Positions 1 to 10,400 of a stretch of 64,000 nucleotides of DNA are shown here, piece after piece. Position 1 is the stretch's first letter. Each line of letters starts with the position of its first letter. The notes below the pieces were generated by a model, which worked only from the letters and a program-made list of their open reading frames with translations, did not search any database and was not told the origin of the DNA. This DNA comes from Branchiostoma belcheri. Lineage: Eukaryota > Chordata > Leptocardii > Amphioxiformes > Branchiostomatidae. The stretch covers positions 3,663,655-3,727,654 of the forward strand of contig NW_017803157.1 of the NCBI RefSeq assembly GCF_001625305.1, given 5' to 3'. The translations under genes were made by a program, and so were the position numbers.

Positions 1-186
1 CAGTCTAAGTCTAACCTTTGGTCAGTGTGTTTCTCTACATATTTAGTCACAAATTGGAAAGTATTATGTCATGTTAACTTCCAGAATGCTCAGAAGCTTT
101 TACGCTGTCTAATTAGATATGGTAGGAGTTCTGGATTCAATGTTCCAAGTATGATGAAGTTCTATTGTAACTGAGTATTTCTGTAC

Positions 187-299
187 CTGGCATGTGTACT
201 GTCTTGAGTGCAGCTGCAAAGTGCTTCTCTGCTGAGTCCAGGTCTGCCTTGTCAAGGGATGATTCACCTTTCTTAATGTGGTCTTTGTACTGCAGCTGA
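187..299 (-). CDS. Exon B of the TPR-like gene
   Basis: 113 bases, entered in phase 2 (AG+T gives Ser) and left in phase 1. The polypyrimidine tract upstream (ctttactttttctgtcag) is good. Confidence 0.55.
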
Positions 300-606
300 C
301 TGACAGAAAAAGTAAAGGATAACGTGTAAATATTGCAAGGTGCACATGACTATATAAATGTACAAACTGTCATTGTCATAATGCTAACTTTTCAAAGGTA
401 AAGCTCAACAGTTACATACTCAATTCTTATTTTTTTTTAGGCACAGTAAGTGTAAGGTATCCCCACCTCTGTATATCAGTACGGGTCTGTGTAACATCAG
501 GTCTTGTCATGTTCCCAAACTGGTGTCCCAAGTTTGATCTCTTTTCCTTTTCTATTTCTAAATTTTGTAATTTGGCTGCCAGGCTGGTCATATCGTTGTC
601 AGACAT
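187..606 (-). CDS. 5' coding end of an unidentified gene with a TPR-like segment (two exons, partial)
   Basis: Two minus-strand exons join in phase. Exon A reads from the ATG at 606 to 467 and ends with a GT donor (AGAG|gtgggg). Exon B runs 299..187, after the acceptor ctgtcag, and ends at CCAG|gtacag. The product begins MSDNDMTSLAAKLQNLEIEK and is charged and helical. Exon B encodes IKKGESSLDKADLDSAEKHF followed by AAALKTVH, which has the spacing of a TPR helix pair (small residue, Ala, Phe, Ala-Leu). An acceptor-like tccag at 620-616, just before the ATG, suggests the initiator exon follows a noncoding 5' exon. The rest of the gene lies left of the window. The family is not recognised, and TPR is inferred from residue spacing alone. 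Coding status rests on matching phases (2 then 1) and good splice sites. Confidence 0.6.
467..606 (-). CDS. Exon A (initiator) of the TPR-like gene
   Basis: 140 coding bases from the ATG, ending in phase 2. A candidate acceptor at 617-616 would make the whole exon 615..467. Codons are rich in Lys, Glu, Asn and Gln. Confidence 0.55.
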
Positions 607-667
607 TTTTGTCTTCTGGAATAACAATGACATAAAACATAAACATAAAAGAGGGGACTGGATTAAG

Positions 668-758
668 CATAGCCGAAGCTATGAGAGTGGCAGAGGACAG
701 AGTTAAATGGAGAAGAATAGTAGACCAAAAGGCATGGTGCCCCAACGACCCTCAATGA
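668..758 (+). mobile_element. Decayed C-terminal tail of a LINE-type reverse transcriptase ORF
   Basis: The plus strand reads VAEDRVKWRRIV, then a few residues and a TGA at 756-758. The pattern AxDRxxWRxxV near a stop is typical of the extreme C terminus of several non-LTR retrotransposon ORFs. Only about 30 codons are visible. Confidence 0.5.
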
Positions 759-833
759 GGGATAGGTGAGGTTAGGTGAATAACAATTATATGGCGTATG
801 GTTCTCCATTGTGAATATGTGTATGGACAGGAG

Positions 834-945
834 TAGAGTCAATTCCGCATCACCGTGTGGGTTGTTATTGTCATTATTTAGAAATGATTCAAACGTATTA
901 GAAACATGGAGAAAAAACCCACTCGGTGACGCGGAATGGACTCTA
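834..945. mobile_element. 112-bp MITE with 30-bp terminal inverted repeats
   Basis: The left end TAGAGTCAATTCCGCATCAC is mirrored by the right end, whose reverse complement starts TAGAGTCCATTCCGCGTCAC; about 27 of 30 positions pair. A TA at each edge fits a TA target site. There is no coding capacity. Confidence 0.75.
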
Positions 946-2462
946 TACTGTCATAAATAACAATATTGTAACAATATTGCAATATATATAGGAATATCTG
1001 AGTATTAATGCACCAAGCACTTTTGTACAAGTAATTTTTCAGTGTTCTGCAATATTGCAGAATGCCACAAATTTTATTCTGTAATTTGGCAATGCTTTCT
1101 GCAAATACACACTTGTAAGACTGGACCTAAACCCATGGCATATAAAATTACATGTTGGCAAACATTTTAAATACGATTGGAAAAGCAACTGGAAAATTGC
1201 TAGTATATTAGAGTCCATAGTCAACACAAAGCTCTTTAACAATACATGTATTATTATAATACCAATACCAAAACTCCTAGCCTGATTTGTCAGTCTGCAA
1301 TGTTGCAGGTTGCTTAATTTTTCTTCTGCAATATTGAAAATGTGGGTGGGTATCTAACACTGAAGCATTTATAAACCCCTGTAGCCTCTGTAACTTGTCA
1401 AGCTGAACAGACTTACATGAACAGACTCACCTGGATGTCTGTGACTCCACAGCTGTGAACCTGCCTGGGTCTAGGGACTTGCTTCTTTCTCACCGTGTCA
1501 GCAGAGTTTTGGGTTTTTTCTCTGACTCAGAATCTAGTCATATGGGACTTTTCCCTTCAAATCGCTGGGACTTTCCATGTTGTCATACCTAAGTCAGTAG
1601 TTAGTCCCGTGACAATGTAAACTGTGACTAAGTGTACATATAATAGATGACTTATAAGTTATTACCAGTCCTTATGTTTACATGTTTGATCACTTACTTG
1701 GCCTAACCATGAATCCAGATTACTGGGGGTCTGGCTGATTCTGTCTTGAACAGATAATGCATTCTGGTCAGGACTTGTGTCCCTCTCCATGACCATTTTC
1801 CTATAAAAACTATCATGTCTCTACATGTACATCCAAAGTAACTAACTTTATTGACGCAAGAAAACAAACAGTGACTTTCGTATTTTAGATCTTTAACTAG
1901 ACATACAGGCAGACACATGGGTACCACAGAATTTACCTACTTACAAAATGTACAAGACTATAGATGAATTAACTAATACTACTTTTGAGTTTTATTTAGA
2001 TCCACAATTAGCCTCATAAGAGGCTGTTCTTCCTGTGGTCTACACACTCATATATACATAGTACATCTATTACAAACGTACAAAAACATTACAAAGTGAA
2101 CAGTATGTAGAAAACTTAACACAGTCCCTTAAATACACTATTTACAGTCCAGTACTTTGCTAGTTGCCGCTTGTGTTATTCTGCAACTGTGACATTCTGT
2201 ACAGAAAGTGCCTTTTCTGAGAGTTGGATTTTGGTTTTGGTAGTCTGATTTTGTTTGTACTGTTCGATAATGTATGTTTTGTGATTTTGTTCTAAGGTGT
2301 AATGATTATCATTCTTTGATATATTTAGTACCTGTCTGTACACTGTAAGGGTTATTACCTTCTAGAATTAAATAGAATTTATCTATAGCATGAAATGTAA
2401 CAAATTCTGTTGAGCAAGCGGATTCATTCCTAAAAATTTGTCTGTCCCCCCCCCCCCCTCAG
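946..2462. other. Noncoding stretch between the left gene and the first coiled-coil exon
   Basis: AT-rich, with no supported coding exon on either strand. A minus-strand donor-like site (ACATCCAG|gtgagt, near 1433) could end a noncoding 5' exon of the left-hand gene. Upstream coding exons of the plus-strand coiled-coil gene were sought here and not found, so they may lie left of the window. Confidence 0.4.
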
Positions 2463-2588
2463 GAGGTTGAAGTCCTGCGTATGGAGAATCGTAAGCTGTA
2501 CCGGGAGGCGGCGAACGCTCACAGCGAGGTCTCACTGCAGAAACATGCAGCCGAGGAGCTTCACGCCACCATCACCAGGCTACAGCAG
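2463..2588 (+). CDS. Coiled-coil gene, exon with triplicated 3' end
   Basis: Acceptor is a C-run followed by tcag; donor is CAG|gtaggg. It encodes 42 residues of charged helix. The last 76 bases and the donor recur twice downstream (see the repeat at 2513-2882), leaving two further in-frame donors at 2735 and 2882. Confidence 0.8.
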
Positions 2589-5500
2589 GTAGGGCATTGT
2601 TGTTATTGGTTACTGTTGTTAGTCGTAATTGAATGCTCACAGCGAGGTTATTGGTTATTGAATGCTCACAGCGAGGTCTCACTGCAGAAACATGCAGCCG
2701 AGGAGCTTCACGCCACTATCACCAGGCTACAGCAGGTGGGGTATTGTTGTTATTGGTTACTGTTGTTAGTCGTTATTGAACGCTCACAGCGAGGTTATTG
2801 GTTATTGAACGCTCACAGCGAGGTCTCACTACAGAAACATGCAGCCGAGGAGCTTCACGCCACCATCACCAGGCTACAGCAGGTGGGAGAGTGGGTTATT
2901 ATTGTTCAAATTATTATTTGTTGTTTTGGGTTGGCCAGCTACTCTCTCGATGCAGCCAAGGGCAGAATTGTGAGGAGCTCACAATAGTTGAGGCTTAATC
3001 GCAAGGGTCTGGAGCGGCTGCCATTCGGCGCTAACTCAGGTGACCTCAATACGACCCCAGGTGCGACCAATATAGTACTATAAGGTTTGAACCACTCATA
3101 TCAGGAAGGATCCCTACTCTTTTTGATAAGTAAGTACTTAGGGTCAGTCAAAGAGTGTCTAAAGAAAGGAAGTTCAAGATTCCAGGCTTTTAATGTGTAC
3201 TGTAACTCACTTTATGTTGCAAAATTTCACAGTCTGAGAAAAGTAGACATGTTCACAGAACAATAAATTACTGACAGGCGCAGGGAAAAGTCCAGGAATT
3301 TTTTGTTAGTTGTCATCATAAGTTCACGGTACCATACAGAAGTGACAGTGAAAACAGTGACCATCAAAGTACCATGAAAAAAATCAGGAATTACAGTTGT
3401 GTATATTTCTTTGATCCCCCAGGAAGTAGACCACACCTCGGCAGAAAACTTCCGCCTGCTGAACCGACTAAAGGGGGGTGAGACCCCCCCTGGTGGTGTC
3501 CTGTCCCCCCCTGGTGTCCTGTATGCCCGCACCCTCCCTAGCAAGGGTCTAACCTACAGGAGGAACCAACATCCTCAGGACAAGGGGGTTCAGAGTTCAC
3601 TGTCAGGCACCGTAAGGCGGCCCGACCAAATCATCCATGCAGTGGTGGAACAGCAGGGCAGCGCTAACCCACATATGTCTGACCTGGGTGTTCAGGTTTG
3701 TGCACGGTTTTCTTTTTTTCAAACTTTTTTTTTCTCCTGTCAAAAAGAGCCAGGGAAATTTCCCTGGTACAATGAACCTGCAAATACTGTACATAGCACC
3801 TGTCTTCTCTGTCACGACCATTGGAAGAGTAGCTTGTATCTTCAGTGAGCTAAAAGTAGATCAAGATCACTTTCCTCTCCTTTCCTTTCCTTTCCTTTCC
3901 TTTCCTTTCCTTTCCTTTCCTTTCCTTTCCTTTCCTTTCCTTGCTATTGGAAAGGGTTGCAAATGTTAATCATATGCTGTTAAACCCCAAAAATAGACAA
4001 ACATATTAATATAGGTTTACTTAGTATTAGGACCAAAAGCTTTTTAGTGAGCTTAAATTTCATTGAGTTTCATTCATTTCAGTTCCTTTTTTTTCATTTC
4101 CTTGTTAGGTCAATGTTGTGGAGGCCGAGTCGTTGGTGGATGCAGAAAAGCTGCGGAAGGAGAACCTGGAGCTGAAGAAGAGTCTGGCGGGTCTGAGGTA
4201 TGAGAGAGAAGACTTACAAGACCGGCTGAACAGCAAGAACCAAGACATGGCCTCGCGTCTCAAGGAGCTGAACCTGGAACTGCAGCAGAGGCGGGAAGAA
4301 ATCGGCACCACCGTCTCAGAAAACAAGAACCTCTTGAAGGAGAGAGACGAAGCGAAGACAAGGGTTGAGGAGATGGAGGACAAGCTTAAAGACACAGAAG
4401 CCTGCAACGAAGCTGCTTCCAAGAACTATGAAGAGTTGGAAGAAAAGCTGCAGGCAAAGCAGAAGGAGGTCGACTCAATGACTCAAGAGCTTGCGGAACT
4501 GAAGCTGGATGGTCGTAAGTTTCGAGAGAAACTTGAGACAGCAGAGCTAGAGACATGTTCGCTCCGGGAACAGCTAAACAAGTCACAGAACATGAGCAGG
4601 CAACCTGGCCTCAGCCCGACATCTTCTCTTGCCCTACAGCGAGAAAATGTCCACTTAAGGCAGAAACTGGAGACGGCTTACGAGGAGATACAGGTGCTCA
4701 AAGACGCCTTACAGTTGGAAGATTCGACGGCGGGCTCGGTGAAGAGCGTAGACAGCATGTCCAGCTCAGCGTCCTCCATGAACGCGGAGAAGGAAAACCT
4801 GAAGTTGCGACACAAGTTGGATCTAGCTGCGAACGAGATTGACTCGCTACGAGAGCAGCTCCAGTTCGAGCAGTCTCTTGGAACCGTCCCCTCGACTCTG
4901 TCTCAGGGAAAACTTAAGGAACAGGAGAACAGGAAACTGAAGGACAAGATCTCATCACTGACATACGAACTAGAGACTCTCAGGGACAAACTAAATGGTA
5001 CAAAAGAACCCCCTAGCAGTAGTTTGGAGAATGACAACGCAGAGTTGAGGAAGGAGCTTAGCGTAGCGAAAAGTGAGATTCAGTCGCTTCAGGCCACCAT
5101 CGAGAGGTACAAGCTAAACCGCGAGGAGGTCCAAGACAGCATTCAGGAGCTTGAGTCGGCACTTGAAGACGCTCACAGGGACCAGCTGGTCCTTCAGAAG
5201 GAGATGACGACCTTGAAGGAACAGTACAGCAAGGTCAAGAAGGAGTTGAAGCTCGCGAAGAAACCGAACAAGGACGGTAGACCTTACGATTCTGACACTC
5301 AAAGTGACGTGTCGGTGAGATCGGTGCCGTCTACGAGTAGCGAGTATCTTCCTCTTCCCGGAGACAAGGAAGTCAGCAGTCCTTACTCCAAACTCTACCA
5401 CAAACTCAGGCAGACTATCGAAAAGACGGTCCCACCTGCAACTAAAGCGGGCCTGGGTCTCCCCTCGCCATTCAAGGTGTCACAGAAAGAACAGGACTTA

Positions 5501-7064
5501 GGTGTAGGTCACTCCAGAGATGTGGATAGAACGTCTGGAGGAGATCTAGACCCTGGTGTAAGAAGTAGAGTAGTTTTCACAGATAGCAAAACAGCAACTA
5601 CGGAAATGGAAACGACTTCTAGTAGGGATCCTTTACAAACATCAGATCGTCATAATTATGATGACTACAGCAGGGAAGAAAGAAGAGATGATTATTCCTA
5701 CAGTTACTCAAGTAGAGATGGCAAAAAGTGGGAATATGAAAATCAGAGTGAACAGTCCGTGAAAACATCAACACAGCAAACAAAGACATTGAGAGAAGAA
5801 GGGGAAAGGGTATCGGCAAATGACCTTGACTTGATGTCATCTTGCTCACAAGATGGAAACGATGACCTTCAAAAGACCTTGGAGAAATACTCAAGGTCGT
5901 GGATGTCTCAAGGGCACTACGACTCTCCTTCCTACTCCAGAACGTGGGATGATGAAGGTCATGACATTGCTAAAAACCTTGACCTTGAATTCAAGGGCAG
6001 TGAAGGTGGGGAGGGGGGCACAGGTCATTTTGGAAGGAGTGATGCAGTAGGATATGGCAATGCAGACGTAGATACAAACAGCAAAACCAGTATTGCTGAC
6101 CAGTGGTCTTACAGTGACAATGCACGCAGTCAGAAAACGGGATGGAACAGTGGTTTACCTGACGTTAGCAACGGTCTCTCAGACGCAGACGTGTCCTCGG
6201 GTTATAATGCAGACAAAACGGCCACTATTCGATGGGACGCAGACTACAGAACTGAGACGGTGTCTTTGACAGATGAGAGGGAAGCCCACGTTTCTTCAAG
6301 TGTTGAAGAAAGAAAGGATATTCCCAACGGACACTTGGATGAGGATGTTGCGATTGGCCCAGATCAGCAGAGCAGGGAAGACTCCGTTTTGAAAGACAAC
6401 CTGCCTTATGCGCCTGTGAAGGTATGTTTACTTTGTAAAAACTCACACTTTGAGAATAACAATGTTCCATCAGTATTAGGACTTGTAGATAATACCAAAT
6501 ATTAGTTGTTAATACTGTTTTATGATTTTAATCTAATAAATATTGAATATTAGTATTTTTTAAAACAGTATTCTAAATTCTGTTTCACAGTAAGTTTTGA
6601 TAAAATTCAAACAAGATGCCATGAACCAGTAAGAACAATGTAGCTCTAGGGTGCAAAGTCTGTAAATGAATAAATCAATTAATTGATGAGTTCTTTCATT
6701 GATTAATTGTTCTATTGATCGATTGCAAATTTCAAAGGAAATTCTATATGTTGTTTCAATGTATTACTAAGTATCTTTGCAATAACAGATGTACATGTAA
6801 AATCAATATTTAGACATGTGCTGCAAATGAATAAATCAATTAATTGGTGTGTTGATTGATTGATTGATTGATTATTGATCACAGGTGCCTGAGGTCCTGC
6901 CTGATCCGTCCGCCCCTCCCCAGCTCACCCCAGAGCAGAGAGACTACGCCAACAGTCTGATAGAGAAGTACCTGAAGATGAGTCCTGTACACTACAACCT
7001 GCAGATGTCCTCCAGTAACCCCGACTCTAGAGGAACAACAGTGGAGGAGTCCGCAGAGAAATAG
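2463..7064 (+). CDS. Large coiled-coil protein, 3' portion (four exons)
   Basis: Four phase-0 exons (2463..2588, 3423..3695, 4109..6421, 6885..7064) splice to 963 codons plus TAG at 7062-7064. The first exon opens inside a helix (EVEVLRMENRKL), so the true N terminus is probably elsewhere. The first 390 or so residues of the big third exon form a long coiled coil with five related units built around (E/N)NxxLRxKLxxAxxEIxxLRxxL. The rest is acidic, Ser/Thr/Asp-rich and probably disordered, and the last exon adds a short helix (LTPEQRDYANSLIEKYL). No enzymatic domain, signal peptide or membrane segment is visible. A structural or scaffold role is inferred from composition only; I do not recognise the family. 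The gene runs tail to tail with UNC5. Confidence 0.85.
2513..2882 (+). repeat. Three copies of an exon end plus adjacent intron, period exactly 147 bp
   Basis: GAACGCTCACAGCGAGGTCT or a near-identical copy begins at 2513, 2660 and 2807. Each copy carries the last 76 exon bases and an intact GT donor (at 2588, 2735 and 2882). The first two copies continue through about 70 bp of intron. Because 147 is divisible by three and no stop occurs, the reading frame stays open through all copies and the intervening intron sequence. Confidence 0.95.
3423..3695 (+). CDS. Coiled-coil gene, second exon in the window
   Basis: 91 codons, phase 0 on both sides (acceptor ttgatcccccag, donor TTCAG|gtttgt). It begins EVDHTSAENFRLLNRLKGG, still helical, then passes into a Pro/Gly-rich linker encoded by a C/G-run segment (3475-3520) and a polar stretch. 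The C and G homopolymers make this exon prone to sequencing error. Confidence 0.8.
3736..3871 (+). mobile_element. SINE 3' body fragment in an intron of the coiled-coil gene
   Basis: Matches the 3' body of the tRNA-like element at 32128-32378, including the shared stretch CTGTACAAT/GGTACAATGAACC, the block AAATACTGTACATA and CTTCAGTGAGCTAAAA. The tRNA-like head is missing here, so this is a 5'-truncated copy. Confidence 0.6.
3876..3942 (+). repeat. (TTTCC)n microsatellite
   Basis: About 12 uninterrupted pentamers in the intron before the main coiled-coil exon, directly downstream of the SINE fragment. Confidence 0.97.
4109..6421 (+). CDS. Coiled-coil gene, main 771-codon exon
   Basis: Acceptor cttgttag, donor GTGAAG|gtatgt, phase 0 both sides. 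Residues 1-390 or so form an almost continuous coiled coil. Five spaced units follow one consensus, for example LRQKLETAYEEIQVLKDAL, LRHKLDLAANEIDSLREQL and LRKELSVAKSEIQSLQATI. They are separated by Ser-rich hinges such as SVDSMSSSASSMN. The second half is low-complexity and polar, with many Ser, Asp, Tyr and Thr and little hydrophobic content. Reading on past the donor meets a stop at about 6505, consistent with the splice call. Confidence 0.9.
6849..6878 (+). repeat. (TGAT)n run inside a splice acceptor region
   Basis: Tandem TGAT/GATT units end only a few bases before the acceptor attattgatcacag of the last coiled-coil exon, in place of a normal polypyrimidine tract. Confidence 0.8.
6885..7064 (+). 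CDS. Coiled-coil gene, terminal exon
   Basis: 59 codons plus TAG. It begins VPEVLPDPSAPPQLTPEQRD and contains the predicted helix YANSLIEKYLKMSP, followed by a polar tail ending ESAEK. The helix could be a binding motif; that is inference from amphipathicity and its place at the C terminus. Confidence 0.8.
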   Translation: MPEVLPDPSAPPQLTPEQRDYANSLIEKYLKMSPVHYNLQMSSSNPDSRGTTVEESAEK

Positions 7065-7084
7065 TCTTGGTGGGTTGTAGGTAG

Positions 7085-7300
7085 AGTCTAGAGTATCCGA
7101 GTTATCAACGAAGGATTGAGACGTTTAAAAACTCGTAAAAACGTATTTTCCTAGACCTATCGTAGAGTGGCATGTGTTGCCACCAAGCACAGTAGTGCTA
7201 GAAAGCTTTAAATAAGCCCTGCAATTAAATGGGCAAAGGTTGAGTGTAACAAGTCATTTGGTGTAATATAGCTAGCTGCTGCCGTGCCGCGTGCCTGCAA
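7085..7300 (+). mobile_element. Decayed LINE 3' end in the 3' flank of the coiled-coil gene
   Basis: Starts 21 bases after the stop codon and aligns with the better-preserved LINE tail at 55018-55263. Both have the block RRIE(T/V)FKNS, then (V/I)EWxxLPPSTV, then the noncoding tail containing GTGCCTGC. This copy has frame disruptions and internal stops. Confidence 0.7.
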
Positions 7301-7606
7301 AGCTGGTATGTTATGCTGAAGGGCAGTTATACCGGCTGTACAAATACAGAAACTGGTGTGTTATGCTGAAGGGCAGTTATACCGGCTATACAGATACAGA
7401 AACTGGTGTGTTATGCTGAAGGGCAGTTATACCGGCTATACAGATACAGAAACTGGTGTGTTATGCTGAAGGGCAGTTATACCGGCTATACAGATACAGA
7501 AACTGGTGTGTTATGCTGAAGGGCAGTTATACCGGCTATACAGATACAGAAACTGGTGTGTTATGCTGAAGGGCAGTTATACCGGCTATACAGATACAGA
7601 TACAGT
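7301..7606 (+). repeat. 50-bp tandem array, six copies, derived from the LINE tail
   Basis: Unit GGTGTGTTATGCTGAAGGGC followed by AGTTATACCGGCTATACAGA and TACAGAAACT, nearly identical from copy to copy. The same 50-mer occurs once at the ends of the LINE tails at 54598 and 55211, so the array is an expansion of that terminal segment. Confidence 0.95.
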
Positions 7607-8828
7607 ATGTAGACTCTAACCCATGGGAAATTCTCAGTACTAAAACATACTCTTTGTATTGTCTTATTTAAGACATTTCTGTCATTTGATATATTGTCAA
7701 ATTTTTATTTTTCAGGAGACGCTGGTGTAGTCTGGTCCATCTGCCACATGGGGAGGTGATTTTATTATTATATTTTAGAAGGTATATTTAAGTTCAGAAG
7801 ATATGTACATGTATTTATAATCATTGTATCAATGCCGTCCTGAGAAAATGCAGTCTGAAGCTATTTCTTTAATCACTGAAAAGTAAAATGGTGAGACCAG
7901 TATTTAAGAGATGCTCCTGATTTTAAACCTCTCCTTGTTTAGACATACATTTATTATTCAACATTGTATCGTTTACAACATAATTCAGTAGGGAGGGGGT
8001 TAAAAAAAAGGATTAAGCATTGTCTTTTTTTAAGATTCACCCTTTTTGTTTTTCCAGAAAATTAAGAATAATGGCAGTAAATATGAATTATCACTGAACA
8101 GCAGTATATGTACATGAACTTTGTACATTTAGTACACCCGATAGGACCAATATCTACTATATGCTGTCTGTGATATACTAGTAGAATGTTGAAGTTTCCT
8201 TGTACCAATTTAACCATTGCAACCATAACAAATTTGTTTGCAGTTGTCTGCTTTATATTGTGGGGAATACCATCAGCATTGTGCCCTTCAGTATTTATAA
8301 GTCTTTGTGTAAAATGCTTTTTACAACAGTTGGTGCCTTGTCTTGCCAAACAGTGTTCAAACCTTATGGTATACAACTCAACAGGTCTGGATCTACTGAA
8401 TTCTGCCTGACGTATACATTAATACATGTATACAGGCCACAGCCACACAAATTTGTAGGGCATCGAAGTTGAATATCGATGTTCACATCTTTGTATGATC
8501 CCCTACATGAAATATTGTACTCAGTATTTGGTAACAATTTGACAATTCCACATCAACACCAAGCCATAGATCCACAATATACTTGTTACTGTATCTTTCT
8601 ATTGTGTATTTGTACAGATATACAAATATTTATTCATGCTGTAAGTTGTTTCTAAGAGAGTGCAGTGCCAGTGGTGTTAGTGTGTGAAATAACTGTTCTG
8701 AATTGTATTGTACATGTAGAAGGTGCAAGTTTAGAGTATTTTACCAATCATGTTCTTACAGAAATATAAGAAGGCATTTGCTTAGTAGCTCGTAAAATCA
8801 TGGCTTTAAACTTTTCTATATGTAGTCC
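7607..8828. other. 3' flank of the coiled-coil gene, no further gene seen
   Basis: AT-rich single-copy sequence, plausibly 3' untranslated. Only short chance ORFs occur. No clear AATAAA close to the stop was found; nearest clear ones on the plus strand are at 10181 and 10380. Confidence 0.4.
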
Positions 8829-9171
8829 ACATCCGTGTCCATAATATCACCAGGGTCCATAATATCGCCACCTTGAGAAATAGTGTGCTTTAAGATATTT
8901 TTACAGCAACATACTTTTGGTATGCACTCCTGCGCACCTCAAATGTACATACCTAGGGAATGTTGCAGTAAAAATATCTTTAAGCACACTTTTTCTCAAG
9001 GTGGTGATATTATGGACCCTGGTGATATTATGGACACAGATGTGTACCTTTATCTCTACAATAACTGAAGGAGTGCATACCAAAAGTATGTTGCAGTAAA
9101 AATATCTTTAAGCACACTATTTCTCAAGGTGGCGATATTATGGACCCTGGTGATATTATGGACACAGATGT
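8829..9171. mobile_element. Compound TIR element (three arms of one MITE family)
   Basis: Left arm ACATCCGTGTCCATAATATC at 8829; right arms ending ATTATGGACACAGATGT at 9043 and again at 9171. A solo right end recurs at 9445-9463. A simple two-armed copy of the family is at 21386-21600. Confidence 0.85.
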
Positions 9172-9538
9172 TACCTATTTGTAAGGGTTATTGCCTTCTA
9201 GAATGAAGTTGAATTTATCTGTTATAGCATGAAGTATAACAAAGGGGTTTAGATGGTGGAATTCGACAAAAATAAGGCCTGACCACCAGAAAGGCTCAAA
9301 ACTTCAGTATTTTTATAACACAATTGTATGTTATCTGTGGTACACATCCGATTCTAGGAACCCTGTTTCTCGTTGGGTCTGCGCAAGCTTGTGATGCCAC
9401 CAGTCATGAAGAGACCTCGGTCCCGGCTCTATACGTCCATGGAGATATTATGGACACGGATGTTAGTCCTGGCTCCAACTAAATTCTTCCCATCCAGTAC
9501 ATTGAAACATGTATGCTACATGTAACGTTACTCTCTCC

Positions 9539-9620
9539 AAGCAGAGGTTTGGGCTTTGGCTTATTTTTGGCGTTTTTTTAGGCTAAAATAAGCCAAACCC
9601 CAAACCTCTTCTTTGAGAGT
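9539..9620. mobile_element. Short hairpin element, GCAGAGGTTTGGG family
   Basis: Inverted arms GCAGAGGTTTGGGCTTTGGC and its near complement flank a TTTTTGGCGTTTTTTTAGGC core. The same family appears twice at 12645-13132. Confidence 0.6.
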
Positions 9621-9641
9621 ATACTACATGTAACTGTGTTC

Positions 9642-9849
9642 AAAGTTAAGACTTTTGGTCCAACACAAAAAAATTCTCTCACCTAGAGCTTTCGACCAGT
9701 CACTCTGGTCTTCCTCATGCAGTAGACTGACCCAGTGAAGCTTGTCACGTGGCTTCTTTGAAGTGTGACATCAACACTGGGTCAAAGGTATCTGGTCGAA
9801 AGCTCTAGGTGAGAGAATTTTTTTGTGTTGGAACAAAAGTCTTAACTTT
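9642..9849. mobile_element. 208-bp hairpin MITE with about 60-bp inverted arms
   Basis: The left arm AAAGTTAAGACTTTTGGTCC continues to CACCTAGAGCTTTCGACCAG; the right arm is its reverse complement with few mismatches and ends AAAAGTCTTAACTTT. The loop holds a short unrelated segment (GACCCAGTGAAGCTTG). Confidence 0.85.
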
Positions 9850-10077
9850 AAACATGTAACTACCAACACAGATGAACTTTCATGATAGTACATGTAACAG
9901 TGTTACTTGTTGGCCTTCTTTCCCTCATGTAACAATGTACCATCCTTCAAAATAGGGAGAACCAGCATTATTTCTGTCTGTCAATCGCCGAAATTTGGAA
10001 CGAGGACTATGAAGTGTATTTATTTAGATTAAGATTTACGGAGTTTTGTGCCAAACTATAGTTTGTTGTGACTTCTC

Positions 10078-10102
10078 CATGGTTACCAGGTTGCTTAGCA
10101 AC
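10078..10102. promoter_or_regulatory. X-box-like motif (RFX-type site)
   Basis: GTTGCTTAGCAAC at 10090-10102 is a perfect inverted repeat of GTTGC around TTA, the form bound by RFX factors. A half site CCATGGTTACC lies directly upstream. Function is inferred from the motif only. Confidence 0.45.
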
Positions 10103-10379
10103 AATAGAATAATCACAGATGAACTTGCTTTATGTCATCTGCTACCTTCAAATCTTCTTTGTGTGTTATTTTATGACGAGAATAAACAAATGTTCCAACT
10201 TGTCTGTATTCTCTATTCTGTGGGTCGTCACAAGTCATAACTTTAAAGTTTCAAAAGACACATAAGGCCATCCAACATCTGCTTGGAGCTTAGTATCTGT
10301 AACGTTAGATATTATGACAAACTTTTGAAAGAAGACACAAAAGACACAATAGAAGAAACAGGACGAAGCTGTATGATGT

Positions 10380-10400
10380 AATAAAAAGTCTTTTTTTATT
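10380..10400. terminator. Back-to-back polyadenylation signals for convergent genes
   Basis: AATAAA on the plus strand at 10380-10385 and AATAAA on the minus strand at 10400-10395 face each other across 9 bases, which could mark the end of both the coiled-coil and UNC5 transcripts. Other minus-strand AATAAA motifs (e.g. near 11556) make the UNC5 end uncertain. Confidence 0.4.

Noticed and set aside
2481..2987. 168-codon ORF as a separate gene
   Set aside because: It is the coiled-coil exon read through its own triplicated end and introns; the repeat explains the open frame.
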